A stretch of DNA of 64,000 bases from Talpa occidentalis (Eukaryota; Chordata; Mammalia; Eulipotyphla; Talpidae): the NCBI RefSeq assembly GCF_014898055.3, contig NW_023601433.1, forward strand, positions 49,533,876-49,597,875. The letters are read 5' to 3'. The notes below the pieces were generated by a model. The model saw only the letters and a list, made by a program, of their open reading frames with translations. It was not told the origin of the DNA and searched no databases. Shown here in pieces: positions 1-12,800 of the stretch. How positions within the stretch are numbered: the first letter of the stretch is position 1; the number at the start of each line of letters is the position of its first letter. The translations under genes were made by a program, and so were the position numbers.

Positions 1-231
1 GCATGAAAAATTACTAGGTTGGAGGTTCAGGCACACCCGGATATTTTTTTTGTGTGTGTGTTTTTTGTTTTTTTGTGTTTTTTTTTTTGTATTTTGTATT
101 TTAAATTTTTACTTTACACAGTAGTGAACAGAAATCACAGTATACAGGTTACTGTGTTTCCATGAAAAGCATGTATAATATAGATCATACTTCATTACCA
201 ATTAGAATTTATTTTCCTTCTAGAAAAACTA
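1..231 (-). other. ZEB1: ZEB1 3' UTR, beginning only
   Basis: This is the sequence after the TAA stop in transcript orientation, cut by the window edge. The transcript strand is A-rich with (CA)n in about 35-105. No polyadenylation site can be assigned here. I looked for miR-200 family seed matches (CAGTATT, CAGTGTT), known to be abundant in the mammalian ZEB1 3' UTR, and found none in this first stretch; they would lie further on, outside the window. Confidence 0.85.
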
Positions 232-839
232 TTAGTCTTCATTTGTTTTTTCTTCAAACACTTGCTCACTATTCTCGCTTACTTTTTGTTCCAAGCTGCT
301 CTCTTGATCCACAGCGCCATCATCCTTCACTAGACCTTCAGTTTTTGCTCCTTCTCTCTCCTTCTCTGCCTCTTCTCCCTCTTCTCCCTCCATCCCTTCC
401 TCTTCCTCCTCCTCCTCCTCCTCCTCTTCTTCATCCCCTTGTGGTTTTTCACATTCTTTTTCTTGCTGCAGTTCTTCCATTTCCTTGTCCTCCTCTTCCT
501 CCTCTTCTTTTTCACTGTCTTCATCTTCTTCCCTTGTCAAACTCTCTCTTTCGTCTGAATCGACCTGTGAGGGAGATGCCCTAGCATCAACATGGTCACT
601 CATGAGGACTTCTGGTCCTGCCTCTTCCTGCTCTGTACTGTCACGTTCCTCGGCTTCTCTCTTACAATAGGAATAGCGATGATTCATGTGTTGAGAATAA
701 GATCCAGAGTGTGAGAAACGCTTTCCACATTTGTCACATTGATAGGGTTTTTCTCCAGAATGTAATCTCATATGTTCAATCAAATGATGCTTGTGTTTAA
801 ATGCCTTTTTACAAATTCCACACTCGTGAGGCCTTTTAC
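232..839 (-). CDS. ZEB1: ZEB1 exon 9 coding part: zinc fingers 6-7 and Glu-rich tail (residues ~928-1129)
   Basis: This last coding segment (608 nt) follows the acceptor TTATTTTTCAG. It reads [20 protein letters not shown] (zinc finger 6, closing EHMRLH), then zinc finger 7 ([17 protein letters not shown], closing NHRYSYC, C2HC type). A long acidic tail follows with a 12-residue Glu run encoded by a GAG/GAA repeat (about 403-434). It ends KTNED and TAA at 234-232. The acidic C-terminus is a recognised feature of the family. The open reading frame starting at an internal Met is only part of the exon; the true start of the exon is set by the splice site. Confidence 0.98.
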
Positions 840-3800
840 CTGAAAAATAAGACCATGGCTATGAGATAAATTGATGTTATTAAAAAAATAAAATCCTCAT
901 AAGGTTTTGGGACACCTCAGGTTGTGAAAAGAGTTACAGATTCATTATTCAAAAGCTATCAGGCTCAGAGATAGGAACCTAAAATCCTAAATAATATACA
1001 GTAGATCCTTACTTTATGATATGTCATACTATTATAGGCAGTTTAGTGAAAGTATCACGTTAACCCCATAATATTGAGATGTAGAATTCATTTTAAGATG
1101 GCATATTTTGAAAATTTCAGCATGTAACTAAACTTATATAAGACTGTGGTTTATACAATGAAAAAAATATTGAATTTTTTTTACTGACATTAAAAAGATG
1201 AAATTTAAAAGTAAGTTAAATTGGAAAAGGTTATTTTAAAATTACTTTGGATTTGCTAAAGGAGTGGGGAGGAAAAACCAAATTCTTGCAGCAATTCACT
1301 AACTTTGACACCACCTTTGTACTTTTTGATAATTTCTTATTTAAATTGAATTGAAATTTCTTTTTCAATCTGCTTTCTAGGACCCATGGTTACAGTCTGG
1401 CTTTTACCCAATTCAACAACTACTACTTGTATGAAAGGATACATGAAGAAAGACTAAAGAAACATTTCTACATTTTATGAAAGAAAAACTGTGGATCCAT
1501 GTGACAAAAGATTATCAAACCAATAAATATGCTGTGACTGTCTCATATATTTACCATTAGTCAAATGCTAAATCCAGATGGTCTAATTGTCAGCAATTAT
1601 AATGCAAATATCAAATCTTAATGTGATTCACAGTTTAATAGAAAGGACTCATCATAAAGTGATTTGATCATTGGATTGACCTTAACGTAGGGAGTTCTGC
1701 TGAACAGTGTTGTCACCGCAATAAAAAAAAAAATACAATTTAACTTTTAGGAAAACATCAGAAGTGACTTGGGGAATTTGGCATCAGAGTAAGTTCCCTG
1801 CTTTGACCTGGGAAGAATAAATTAATAAGAAATCCAGATAGGTACTGGACTCAGAGAATCCCATGATATGTGTGTGTGTGGGGGGGGGGTGTGTGGGGGG
1901 TGTGAGCTGGGGGTGTGGGGGACTGAAGTATCTCACAATCACCGGGACCGATACTGACTGAGTACAAGAAGAGACATGGAGGAAATTCATTTCTGAGCAA
2001 AACAAGGAGGTGAGTGGGGAAAGAGGCAGCTGCCACAGTGGGAACAATGGTTACTACCCATCCCAGAAAGAGCAAAACTGACTGCTAATGATCTAACTAT
2101 GGGATATATATGTAAGAGTACTGGAATAGGTAGGGGAGATATGAACCCCCCCTCCAGTGAGGAAGACAAAGCTCAGAAAGGCATGACCCCCACCCCTTTT
2201 CCCTAGAGAAATAGGTAGAGTAGAGCTGTGTTGGAATGTGTTGGGGTTGCACAAAAAGCCCAGCCCACTGACCTTAGGGACATGAATCTGAAACCCAGAT
2301 AGGAAGACTAGCAGCTGTTACAGGCAAAAGCCAATCAATGAACACACTTCCACCAACAAATGACATCTCCAGGGTCCCCCCATGCCTCACTGAAGACCCG
2401 GGTACAGATTAGATCTCCCTGACATACAGTGCCATCTACTGGAAAAGTGGAAGTTCCATACCCTTAATATTTAGAAAGTAAATAATGGGGGGGGGGGAAT
2501 GGAAAAACACTACAGAGAACAAATGTCTAGAACCCAATTGTAAAGACATGGAAGATCTTTCTTCCTATCAAATACAGAGTTCAAAATTGCCATGAAAATG
2601 GAAGAAAATTCAGAAAACCTGATAAAAGATACACAAGAAAACTCAGAAAAACAAATGAATATGTTAAGAAGTAAAATTTATGAACAGATCTAAATTTAAG
2701 CTTTCAATAGAAAGTAATCAAGACGCAGGATGTAAAAAGATCAATAGAGGGGCTAAAAAGTTCTGGAAAAAGTTAAATAAGTAGAACAGACCAAATGGAA
2801 AAGCAAATAAGTGACCTTCAAGATGATAATGTACAAAAAATCTAGGGGGAAAAGAATACAAAGAAAAAAATATTGAAGAAACACTTGAGAATTATCCTAC
2901 TCCATGAGGAAATGTGTTATAGAGGAAAACTTCCCAAACCTGAACAAAGAACTAACATACAAGTCCATGAAGCTAAAAGAACAAGAGGGTACTGAAACAG
3001 TATGAGACTTACACCAAAATACAAAGTAGTGAAACTTCCAAGAATTTGAAACAAAGAAAGAATACTGAAGTTGAAAAAGGGGAAGAAGCAGATAACTTAC
3101 AAAGGAAACCTTATCAGACTTACATTTGACTTATCTGAAGAAGTACAACAGGCACGGAGAGAATGGAATGGTATGAGAAAAATACTTGAAGTTAAAAATA
3201 GCCCAAAATATTCTTTCCTGCTATGTTCTCCTTTAGCTATGAGGGAGAAATAAAGGCTTTCTCAAACAGAAACTGAAGGAGTTTGCCAACATTAAACTCC
3301 TGCCTACCACTGAAATATTGAAAGGAGTTCTCATTTCTAAATCGAAGAAAGAATATCTACAAAAAACTGAACAAGGAAATAACTAGAACCACAAACTTAG
3401 TGACAGAATGACAGTAGCAAGACTTTCATATATCACTACTCACTCTAAATATAAGCAGACTGAACACACCAATTAAAAGACAGAGTGTCTGGTTGGACTA
3501 GAAAATAGAATCCAGACATCTCAGATCCCAAGGCTGCCCGCCAGGCATCTCTTTTAACAAACCCTTTCCTTTTAAATGCAACTTATTTGGCCTGCTTGTG
3601 ATTCTGCAAATGTTGCCTTCACCTTCCTATTTTTCTCTAACAAATCTGCCCTTTTGGATATATAAAATACAACCTTTTGCTGTCTCCAGGAAATGTACTT
3701 CAATTCCAAAAATAAACACAGGTTCATAGTACAGTATGAAAAACAATCATATGAGTAAATGGGACCCAAGGGAAGCAGGAAAAGGCATACTTATATCAGA

Positions 3801-6800
3801 TAAATTAGGTTTCTAGCTAAGAAAGATAACAAGAGACAGGGATGATCATTGAGGGAATAATACATCAGTAAGATATAATATTTATTAATACAATGCACCA
3901 AATAAAGGAACATCAAAATACATAAGACAATTACTAATCAACCTGAAAACAGACATTGGCGAAAAACACTTGAGTGGCTGGGAATTTCAACACCTACTTT
4001 CACCAAAGGACAGGTCAACTAGAGAGAAAATAAATAAGGACAAAATAGTCTTAAAAATAGATTTAGATCACCTGGACTTAAGATACATATATAGGGCACT
4101 GCACCTCCCAAAAGCTGAATATACAATCTTCTCAAGTACACACGGGGTATTCTCTAGGATTGACTAAATACTAGATTAAGTTATCAAGAAATTCATCAAG
4201 ACTGAAATTATACCAAATATCTTTTTTGACCAAAATGCTATCAACTAGAAATCAAACACAAAATGAAGGCAGGAAAAACCTCTAACATGTGGAGACTAAA
4301 CAATAGCAACAAGTCACCATTGGTTTAATGAGGAAATCAAAGAGAAATTAAAAAAATGATGATGTGGACACACAACCTTTTAAAATTTCTGGACATAGCC
4401 AATGCAGTACTAAGAGGGAAGTATATAGTAATATGTTTCACATCAGGAAACAAGAACAAGCTCAGATAAATAACGTTATCTATCACCTTAAAAAACATGA
4501 AAAAGATGAACAAACTAAATCAAAAGGTGGTAGAATGAAGGATGTAATAAAAATTAGAGCAGAAAAAAAAGATAAACTTCAAAAAGGCAGTCCAAAAGAT
4601 TAATGAAATCAAAAGCTGGTTCTTTGAAAAATAAACAATAAACTCTTAAAGTTAGTAAAGAAAAGAAAAAAAAATGAAATAAACAGGATCAGAAACAAAA
4701 GAAAGTATAACAGACATCTCAGAAAGTCACAGGCTCATAAAAGACTAGTAGGAACATTTATACACTAGTAAGCTGAATAACCTAGAAGAGATAGACAAAG
4801 CTTAGACATATACAACCATCCAAGGCTGAATCGGGAAGAAACAGAAAACCTAGACCAATTATAAGCAAGGAAATTGAAACACTAATCAAAAGTCTCCCCA
4901 AAACAAAAGTCCAGAACCAAGTTTCGAAAGTGAGTTCTACCAAACCTTCAAAGATGAGCTAATACTGTTGTCAAACTTGTTCAAATGACTGAAAAAGAGG
5001 GATTACCTCCAAACACATTTTATTAGGCTAACATTATCCTAATACCAAAACCAGACAAAGATACCACAAACAAAGAAAATTTAGACCAATTTCTCTAAAG
5101 AACATAGATGCAAAATTCCTTAGCAAAATTTTAGCAAGTCAAATTCAACAATGCATTAGAATGATCATACTCTGTGACCAAGTGGGATTCTAACAGGGAA
5201 GCAAGGATGGTCTCACATCCAAAAGCAATCAATGTAATTCACTACATCAATAAAAGATAAAAATTATATGATCACATAAAGAAATGAAGAGAAAGCACAT
5301 AAGATTCAACATTGATTTATGATGTTAGAACTGGTGTTAGAACATACCCCAACATAATAAACACCCATATGTGGCAAACCCACAGCTAACATCGTTCTCA
5401 ACAGTGAAAAACTGAAGCTTTTCCACTAAGATCTGCTACAAAAATGTCAGCTCTGACCACTGCCATTCAGCGTAGTACTAGAAGTTCCAGCTGTAATAAC
5501 TAGGCAAGAAATGGATATAAAAAGAATCCAAATTGGGAAATTAGAAATAAAGCTATCATTATTTGCTGGTGACATGGTAAAACACATAGAGAATCCTAAA
5601 GATTCCCTGAAAAACGAACTGGAACAATAAACCAGTTCAATAATGTGGTAGGTTATAAAATCAATATACAAGTATCAGTTGCATTCCTTTATGCAACAAT
5701 GAGCCAGAAGAAGAAGAAATCAAGGAAACAATCCCATTTACAACTACATAAGAAAAGATTAACTAAGCATCAGCTTAACAAAGGAGGTGAAGGACCACAA
5801 CAAAGAAAACTACAAGACATTGTTAAAAGAAATTAGAAGACACAAAGAAATGGAAGATATTTCTTGCTCATTGATTGGAAGAATTAACATTGTTAAAATG
5901 GCCATCTAACCCAGAGAAACATACACATTCAATAAAATCCCTATCAAAATTTCAGTGGCATTCTTCAAAGAAATAGAATAAACAATTCATACGAAACCAC
6001 AAAAGATCACGACTATCCAAAGCAATCCTGACAAAAAAATAATGGCATCACACTGCCAGACTTCAAACTACTACAAAGCTATAATAGTCAAAACAGAGTA
6101 GTACCAGAACAAAAACAGATACACAAACCAATGGAATAGAACTGAGAGCCCAGCAGTGAATCCACACATATATGGAAAACTAATCTATGACAAAGGAGAA
6201 TATACATTGGAGAAAGAAAAGTCTCAATAAATGGTGTTGGAAAAACTGAACAGTCACATGTGAAAGAAAGAAACTAGACCATTATTTTACATTACACACA
6301 AAAATTAACTCAAAATGGATTAAAGACTTCAATGTAAGACCTGAAGCCATAAAATGCATAGAAGAAAACATACATAAAACACTTCAGGACATTGGCTTGA
6401 CAGATATCTTTGTGGATTAGTCTCCAATAGCAAGGAAAACAAAAGAATATAAACTACATCAAACTAAAAAGCTGCACAGTGAAAGAAAATGTCAATAAAA
6501 GAAAAAAGGACACTCTACTAACAAGGGGCTGATACCTAAGATCTACAAAGAACTCATACAACTCAACAAAAGAAAACAAAGTAACCCATTCAAAAAATGA
6601 GCAGAAGAGCTAAACAGGGACTTCTATAAGGAAAATATACAAATGGCCAAAAGGCACATGAGAAAATTCTTATCATCATTTATAGTCAAGGAAATGTGTA
6701 TCAAAACCACAATGAGAAAGCACCTCACATTCATGGAATGACCCATGTGAAAAAGAACACAAACAATAAATGCTGGTGAGGGTATGGAGAAAAAGGAACC

Positions 6801-9800
6801 CCTCTTACAACTGCTGGGATTGTAGACTGGTCCAGCCTCTATGGAAAACAGTATGGAGATTTCTCAAAATATTAAAAATGGATCTACCAATGACCCAGCA
6901 ATTCCACTCCTAAATATCTGCTTGAAGAATACAAAAACATTAATTTGAAATGGAATATGCACTCTTTTGTTCATTGCAGCACTATTTACAATAGCTAAGT
7001 TATGGAAACAACCTAAGTGCACAAATAACCGTTGAGTGATAAGAAATATTTGATCTATATTTAGTCAATGGAATACAATTCAGCTATCAAAATAATATAA
7101 GCTCTTGACATTTGTAACAACATGGATGCAACCAGAGGGGATTATGCTAAGCAAAACAAGTTAGAAGGAGAAAGACAAATATAGGATGGTGCTGCTAAAG
7201 GGTAAGATAAAGTCAAACTAAGGACTAATCCTAGAAATCTGACTATAGAATTGAAGCTAAAAGATCAGGAAGAGCAGGAATAAGGTGGGAAGGGAACACA
7301 ATGGATTATGGGATAGGCTATGGGTGCTTTGGTGGTAGGGGGAAGTCCTATACCTCTAACACACAATGATACAAACCAATTTTACCTCAAAAACCAAACA
7401 CACATGCACATGCACACACATGTGTGCACACATAGTTTTGTAAACCAATGTTAACTCAAAAAGAAAGAAAAAAAGGTCTGCTTCTCAAATGACAACTAAT
7501 TTAACCTTTTTATTAAGTACTGTATAAATCAAGCAACATTCACTTATATAGAAAAACTGTTAGGTACATTGACATACCTGTGTGTTCATACTTATGTCTC
7601 AATAATGAGCTACTTTTTTGGAATATCTTATCACACAGATCACAAGCATACATTCCATTTTCTGTCTTCCGCATTTTCTTTTTGGGTGGTGTAGAATCAG
7701 AATCATTCTGATCCTCTACATTTGACACTCCTTCTGAGCTAGTATCTTGTCTTTCATCCTAAAGGAAAAAAGGGTAATTTAGTGTAAAATTAAAAAATAA
7801 AAAAAAGGCATAAATAAAAGCATGGGTTAAGGAACTACGATGATTTATATTTTAATAATTTAACCAAAGCAAGCATACTATTCATCACTGCAGAAAGTTT
7901 CCAAGAGTGGTGCTAGATTATAGGTGGGGGTTGATGTAGAAAAATTGAGGTAAATACAGTCACAACTGGGCTTCCCTTGTGGCGCAGGTGGTTGAGTGCA
8001 GCGCTGTGAAGCTGTCTGCAACCTCTGCAGTGCCAGTTCAATCCCAGCTAGCCGCGGAGCAACCCACATGGCACGGCAGACCTCTCCTGTCTCGCCCGCT
8101 GCTCTGCTCAGCAGTGTGTTTCGGTCATTCTGCCTGTTCTGTTCCCCCTCTGTCTCTGGTGAATCCTCTCACCCTCCCATATATCTGGCCTGTACCCTGG
8201 TTCTTATATAAATAAATCTTTTTTTTTTAAAGATACATTTATTTATTTATTTATTAAAAGATTTATTTATTTATTTATACAAGCACTGGGTACAGTTGGA
8301 AGTGCAGAAGGGTGAGAGAATTCACCAGAGCCAGAGCAGGGAGCAGAACAGACAGACTGACAAAATACACTGCTGAGGGGAGCAGCGGGCACGGCAGGAG
8401 AGATCTGTGCACCATGTGGGACCCTGGCCGTGGCTGGGGATCGAACCAGCGCTGCAGAGGCTGCGGGCAGCCTCGCAGCCCAGCGCCCAACTGATGCGCC
8501 ACCGGGTAGGCGGTGATTTATTTATTTAAAATAAGTCTTAAAAAAAATACTGTCACAACTGTAAAAAAAAAAAAAAACCCAAACATATGGTCAATTGTTA
8601 CTGAAATAAAGGACATCAAACAGAAAGCATATAAACTATATAGTAACAAGATTTACTTGGTTTCATATGCATCGCTGTTTTATGAGAAATTTGCAGAAAG
8701 TGTTTACAAAACATCTACAAATTTACCTGAGTTTTCATGCTGCATTTCACTAAACAAAAACTAAGATTCTACTTTTTAAAAGGTGGTCTTTAAAACTGCA
8801 TCATCCAAAACTTCAGATTTCTAAGAACTAATCTCCAAGGCCTCCTTAAAAAGAGGTTTGGCTCTATCACTTTTCTAAGGAATAGAAATAAATTATTTAG
8901 AATTTCAGTGGAATAAAAAATTCTGCAGGTAGTTGGGAGATAACTCTGGGCAGGAGGTTCTGTGTAGGCAGAATAATCCTGCAGAGAGTCTCTAGCAGAA
9001 TTGGATCCCCTAAGATACTTATGTCTTAAGTCTTCCATTTTATTTTTGAGTGGATCCTCAAAATCCACTCATCATCTCAAAGTTTACAAGTTTTTCACAT
9101 TTCTTCTGACTTTTTAAAGCACAAGAGATGGAGCATTTGCAGGGGTCATTTGTGAGCTGCCAATGGATGCTAAAGTAACAACTACTTTCATTGTTATTTA
9201 TTTCATCTAGTCATGATTAAATGAAATGTTAGATGTTTCCTCCATTATTCAAAAGCATGTATGGTGCCTTATACACTATAATTTTGGATGAATTCATTGG
9301 TCATGTGAAAAAAAATTAAGACATCACAATGACAGGAAACCCAGTTGGCAGCACTATTTAAAGTAAAAAAGAGCAACAAACACATATATGAATAGATCAT
9401 AATTATTTAGCTACACCTACTTATAGCAATATTTGAGTAAAAAATAAAATTTATTTCTAAATCAGTGTTCATTTGATATAATCAGAAATTGATGAGAAAA
9501 ATAGGGTTATTAAGTTTAGTGATACAGAAAAAGTCTGAACAATGAAACACAACAGTCACACAAAATGACTCTATCTAAAACTATCATAGATTGTGAGGAA
9601 AAGTTAAAGAGGAAAATGCATATAAAGATTCACAATTCCACTTCTTCAGATATATTAATTACGATTCAACTGATCATAAAATGATCAGTACATTGACTAT
9701 ATGAGTTCTTTGTATACTTAATCCTTGTTTGATTAAAATGTTTTGTACACAGAGGTGTTAACAAATAAAAAGTTATAGCCAAGTTTGCCTGTGAGTGGGA

Positions 9801-12800
9801 ACATATTTTCTTTTATTAATGATTAAAATCAAGGCAGAAACTATTACTAATTTTTGGAATATAACTTTAAAAACAAATCTGTTTAGTGAGAATTCCAATT
9901 TTTCCTTTCTCTTTCTAGCTTCAAATTGTCAAGTTTTAAGCTGAAACTTAGTAATCACTTTTCACAGAACTACATTTTAATTTTCAGTTGATAATTATAC
10001 CTTGGATTAGTAAAATGTAAAAGAATAAACTGAAGATATACTGCCGCAAAAGTTAAAGCAGACACTTATCTGTTTCTTTTCATAAATGACAATTTGTAAC
10101 AAACTGCCTGACTCTATAGAGCTGATATTTATAAAAAACATTCACTGAGCCCCTTCCCCCTTTTTATCCCTACCGCCTGCCTCTTGTAGCCTCTTTTATG
10201 CAGCTGTATTTCCAACGGTCCATGGTAAAGGACCATGGGTACTTTGGTGTTGCATGTGAAATGGTGAAGAATGAACCTATTCCCCTGAATCATACAGTGT
10301 TGTAAACCAATGCTACCTCAAAAATATTTTCTTTTCATTGAAGTAAGTTAAAATGCATTTTACCTAACAAGTCCAAGATAAGAGTCTTTTTTACCTGATT
10401 TCCATTTGGCTGGATCACTTTCAAGGATGGTTCCTGGACTGCAGGGCTGACTGTAGTTGAGTATGTGTAAGCCACCTGGGGAATCAGAATAGTCTGCTTA
10501 TTGGCAGCGAGTGCTCGCAAGCATGGAACACTGTTCTGGTCAGTAATGGCCACAATTGTGGGTAACTGGGCAGTGACTGTAGGTATAGCAATATTAATGG
10601 GGTTGGCACTTGGTGGGATTACATTTACAACTGGTTCTGAGTCTGTAACACAACTGTCCTTTTGTGGCTCCTTTTTTGCGCAAGACAAATTCAAGGGTTC
10701 TTCCTGGACAGAATAAACACTGTTCTGGTAAACACTAGTGATAGTTGACCTTTCCAATAATTCTCCCTGTTGCTTTGGTAGTGAAAGATCAAGAGGTTCT
10801 ACTTGTGGCTCTTCTTGTGCACCTTCTGTCGTGTACAAGTAACCCTGTGTATTTCTGGATGAGGAAAGGTTTAGAGGTGATGGGGATGATGTACTACTTC
10901 TGGAACCATTGATAGTTGATCCCACTGGTAAAACTGGAGAGTTAGTCATCTTCAGAGGACTTTGAAGATTTATTGTGCTGTCCTGGGATTCATTTGCATT
11001 TGTAGACTGAGGTGGATCATCATTCTTTGCAGAGATATTTACTTTGCCTGGTTCAGGAGAGGATGGTTCAGAAGAATGCACTGAAATCTGTCCAGCTTGC
11101 ATCTTTTCAAACCACTTTTTTACTACATCCAGTGGTAGGTTTACTGAGTCAGCAATTTTTAAGAGCTCTTCAGCACTTGGTTGCGCATTCAAAGCATAAT
11201 ATGCTTTCAGAAGAGACAAGAGGTTCTTTAAAGGTGGCTGACTGGGAGATAAATTGCCATCTCCAGGACTTGATGAAACAGAAGACTCTGGTTTGTCAGA
11301 TTCTGTGCCAGGGAGTGGAGGGGGCTGTGCAGGCTGCTTTAGGTCATAGTGCTTTAATTCTGGAAGTGCATTAATATCTCCTGGACAATCGTCACACAGA
11401 AGGCAAGTGCTATCATTCACTCCTCCTTCAAAGCTTTTGTCCTTCTCAGATTTAACTGTAAGATCTTCTGGTAATTTTTCACTTTTGCAACTGTTTATTG
11501 GAACTGGATTTTCCTTTTTTAAATTTTGAGGAACAACTTGAAGTTGGCTAGGCTGCTCAAGACTGTAGTTAATTATAATTTTGGTTGTCCCATCTTGATC
11601 AACCAAAGGAAGACTGATGGCTGAAATAACAGAATGGCCACCTTGTTGTATGGATGAAGCATTGATTGTTTCTTGTTCTTTGGATGCAAGATTGGCTTGA
11701 TTATTCTCCAAAACTTGCCTTATTACATTACCATCCACTGCCACTTTAAGTACATTCTGAATATCACTTAAATTGATACTTATGGGAGATACCAATCCAA
11801 CTGTTGGTAGAACAACAGCTTGAACCACACCCTGAGGAGAACTGGTTGCCTGTAATGGGCCACCACCACTAAAAACCCCATTTTGTAAAGGGGTTGAACA
11901 GTTGATTCCTGAAGCAACCACTATGGGTTTGAATTCATAATCCACAGGTTCAGTTTTAATTTGGTTTACAGAAAGTTGTTCTTGTAGGGGCTTATTCTCT
12001 ATCTTCTGCCGTATCTGTGGTCGTGTAGGACTGCCTGGTGATGCCGAGAGAGATGGTGAGGAACACTGAGATGTCTTGAGTCCTGTTCTTGGTCGCCCAT
12101 TCACAGGCATCAAGCTGATACACTTCTTACTGCTTATGTGTGAGCTATAGGAACCAGAATGGGAAAAACGTTTCTTGCAGTTTGGGCATTCATATGGCTT
12201 CTCTCCTAAACAAAAAAATTATATTCATAAATTTTTATGAATCTACATTTTCCCTAAAACAACCATTATCAACTTTAAAAGAGGTTACCATAAATGCTTG
12301 GGATACAATTTTATTTAGAATCATCATTGTAAGCTCAGATCGAAATAAATGTTAAAATCACTAGTAAAAACTTAGTTTGAACTACATGTGCTAACCAATA
12401 AGGAAGTCTTTACATCTCTGTATAAATATTTCTGTTAACCTTTAAGACTTCAAATCACTTTGAACACTACAATAATTATAAACATCAACTAATTACATCC
12501 TACTCTTTCAAGTTATTCTTTCTTATCCTGTTTCACAAACCTATATAATTTTGTTTCACTACATTTAACAATCTGTAGAAGAAATTAATATGAGGAAAGA
12601 AAATAGAGTAAAATAACCCTTAAGACTTAACAAGGATAATTTTTGTATGAATCTTGATTGTATGAATCATAAGATTATCCTTTCCAAATCTATAAAGCTT
12701 CCTTGAAAAGATATTTCTCAATGGAAGAAAACTTTACATTAAGGATAATGTGCTGTAAGCTTTAGCTTGTTAAACTGGGATGTTTGTAATCCTGGAGACA

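Larger units (their letters stand above)
840..7577 (-). other. ZEB1: ZEB1 intron 8
   Basis: This GT-AG intron of 6738 bp is mostly filled by one old L1 in the + orientation (about 1745-7480). The first 900 bp (840-1745) are AT-rich and hold nothing recognisable. No conserved coding peptide is seen in any frame. Confidence 0.9.
7759..10394 (-). other. ZEB1: ZEB1 intron 7
   Basis: This GT-AG intron of 2636 bp contains a nested SINE pair (7968-8546) and a likely L1 3'-end scrap (about 10150-10325). The stretch 8560-10150 is AT-rich and shows nothing I recognise. Confidence 0.9.

Noticed and set aside
162..670. Plus-strand Ser/Leu/Pro-rich frames and a minus Lys/Arg-rich frame opposite or overlapping exon 9
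   Set aside because: These are other-frame readings of the GAG/GAA repeat and acidic tail; low complexity.
7968..8060. tRNA gene
   Set aside because: A-box and B-box-like motifs are present but the sequence does not fold as a full cloverleaf and continues into a SINE body with an (ATAA)n tail.
7968..8511. Open frames of 60-80 codons at 7979-8215 and 8275-8502, and likewise at 20.0, 29.4, 30.5, 38.6, 45.7 and 51.4 kb
   Set aside because: All are frames through GC-richer tRNA-SINEs; the recurring peptide pattern (for example LSAGLRSC) is a SINE signature, not a gene family.
10501..11374. Plus-strand open frames of 71 and 120 codons opposite ZEB1 exon 7
   Set aside because: They are antisense shadows of a long, conserved coding exon; no known protein, no splice or promoter context.
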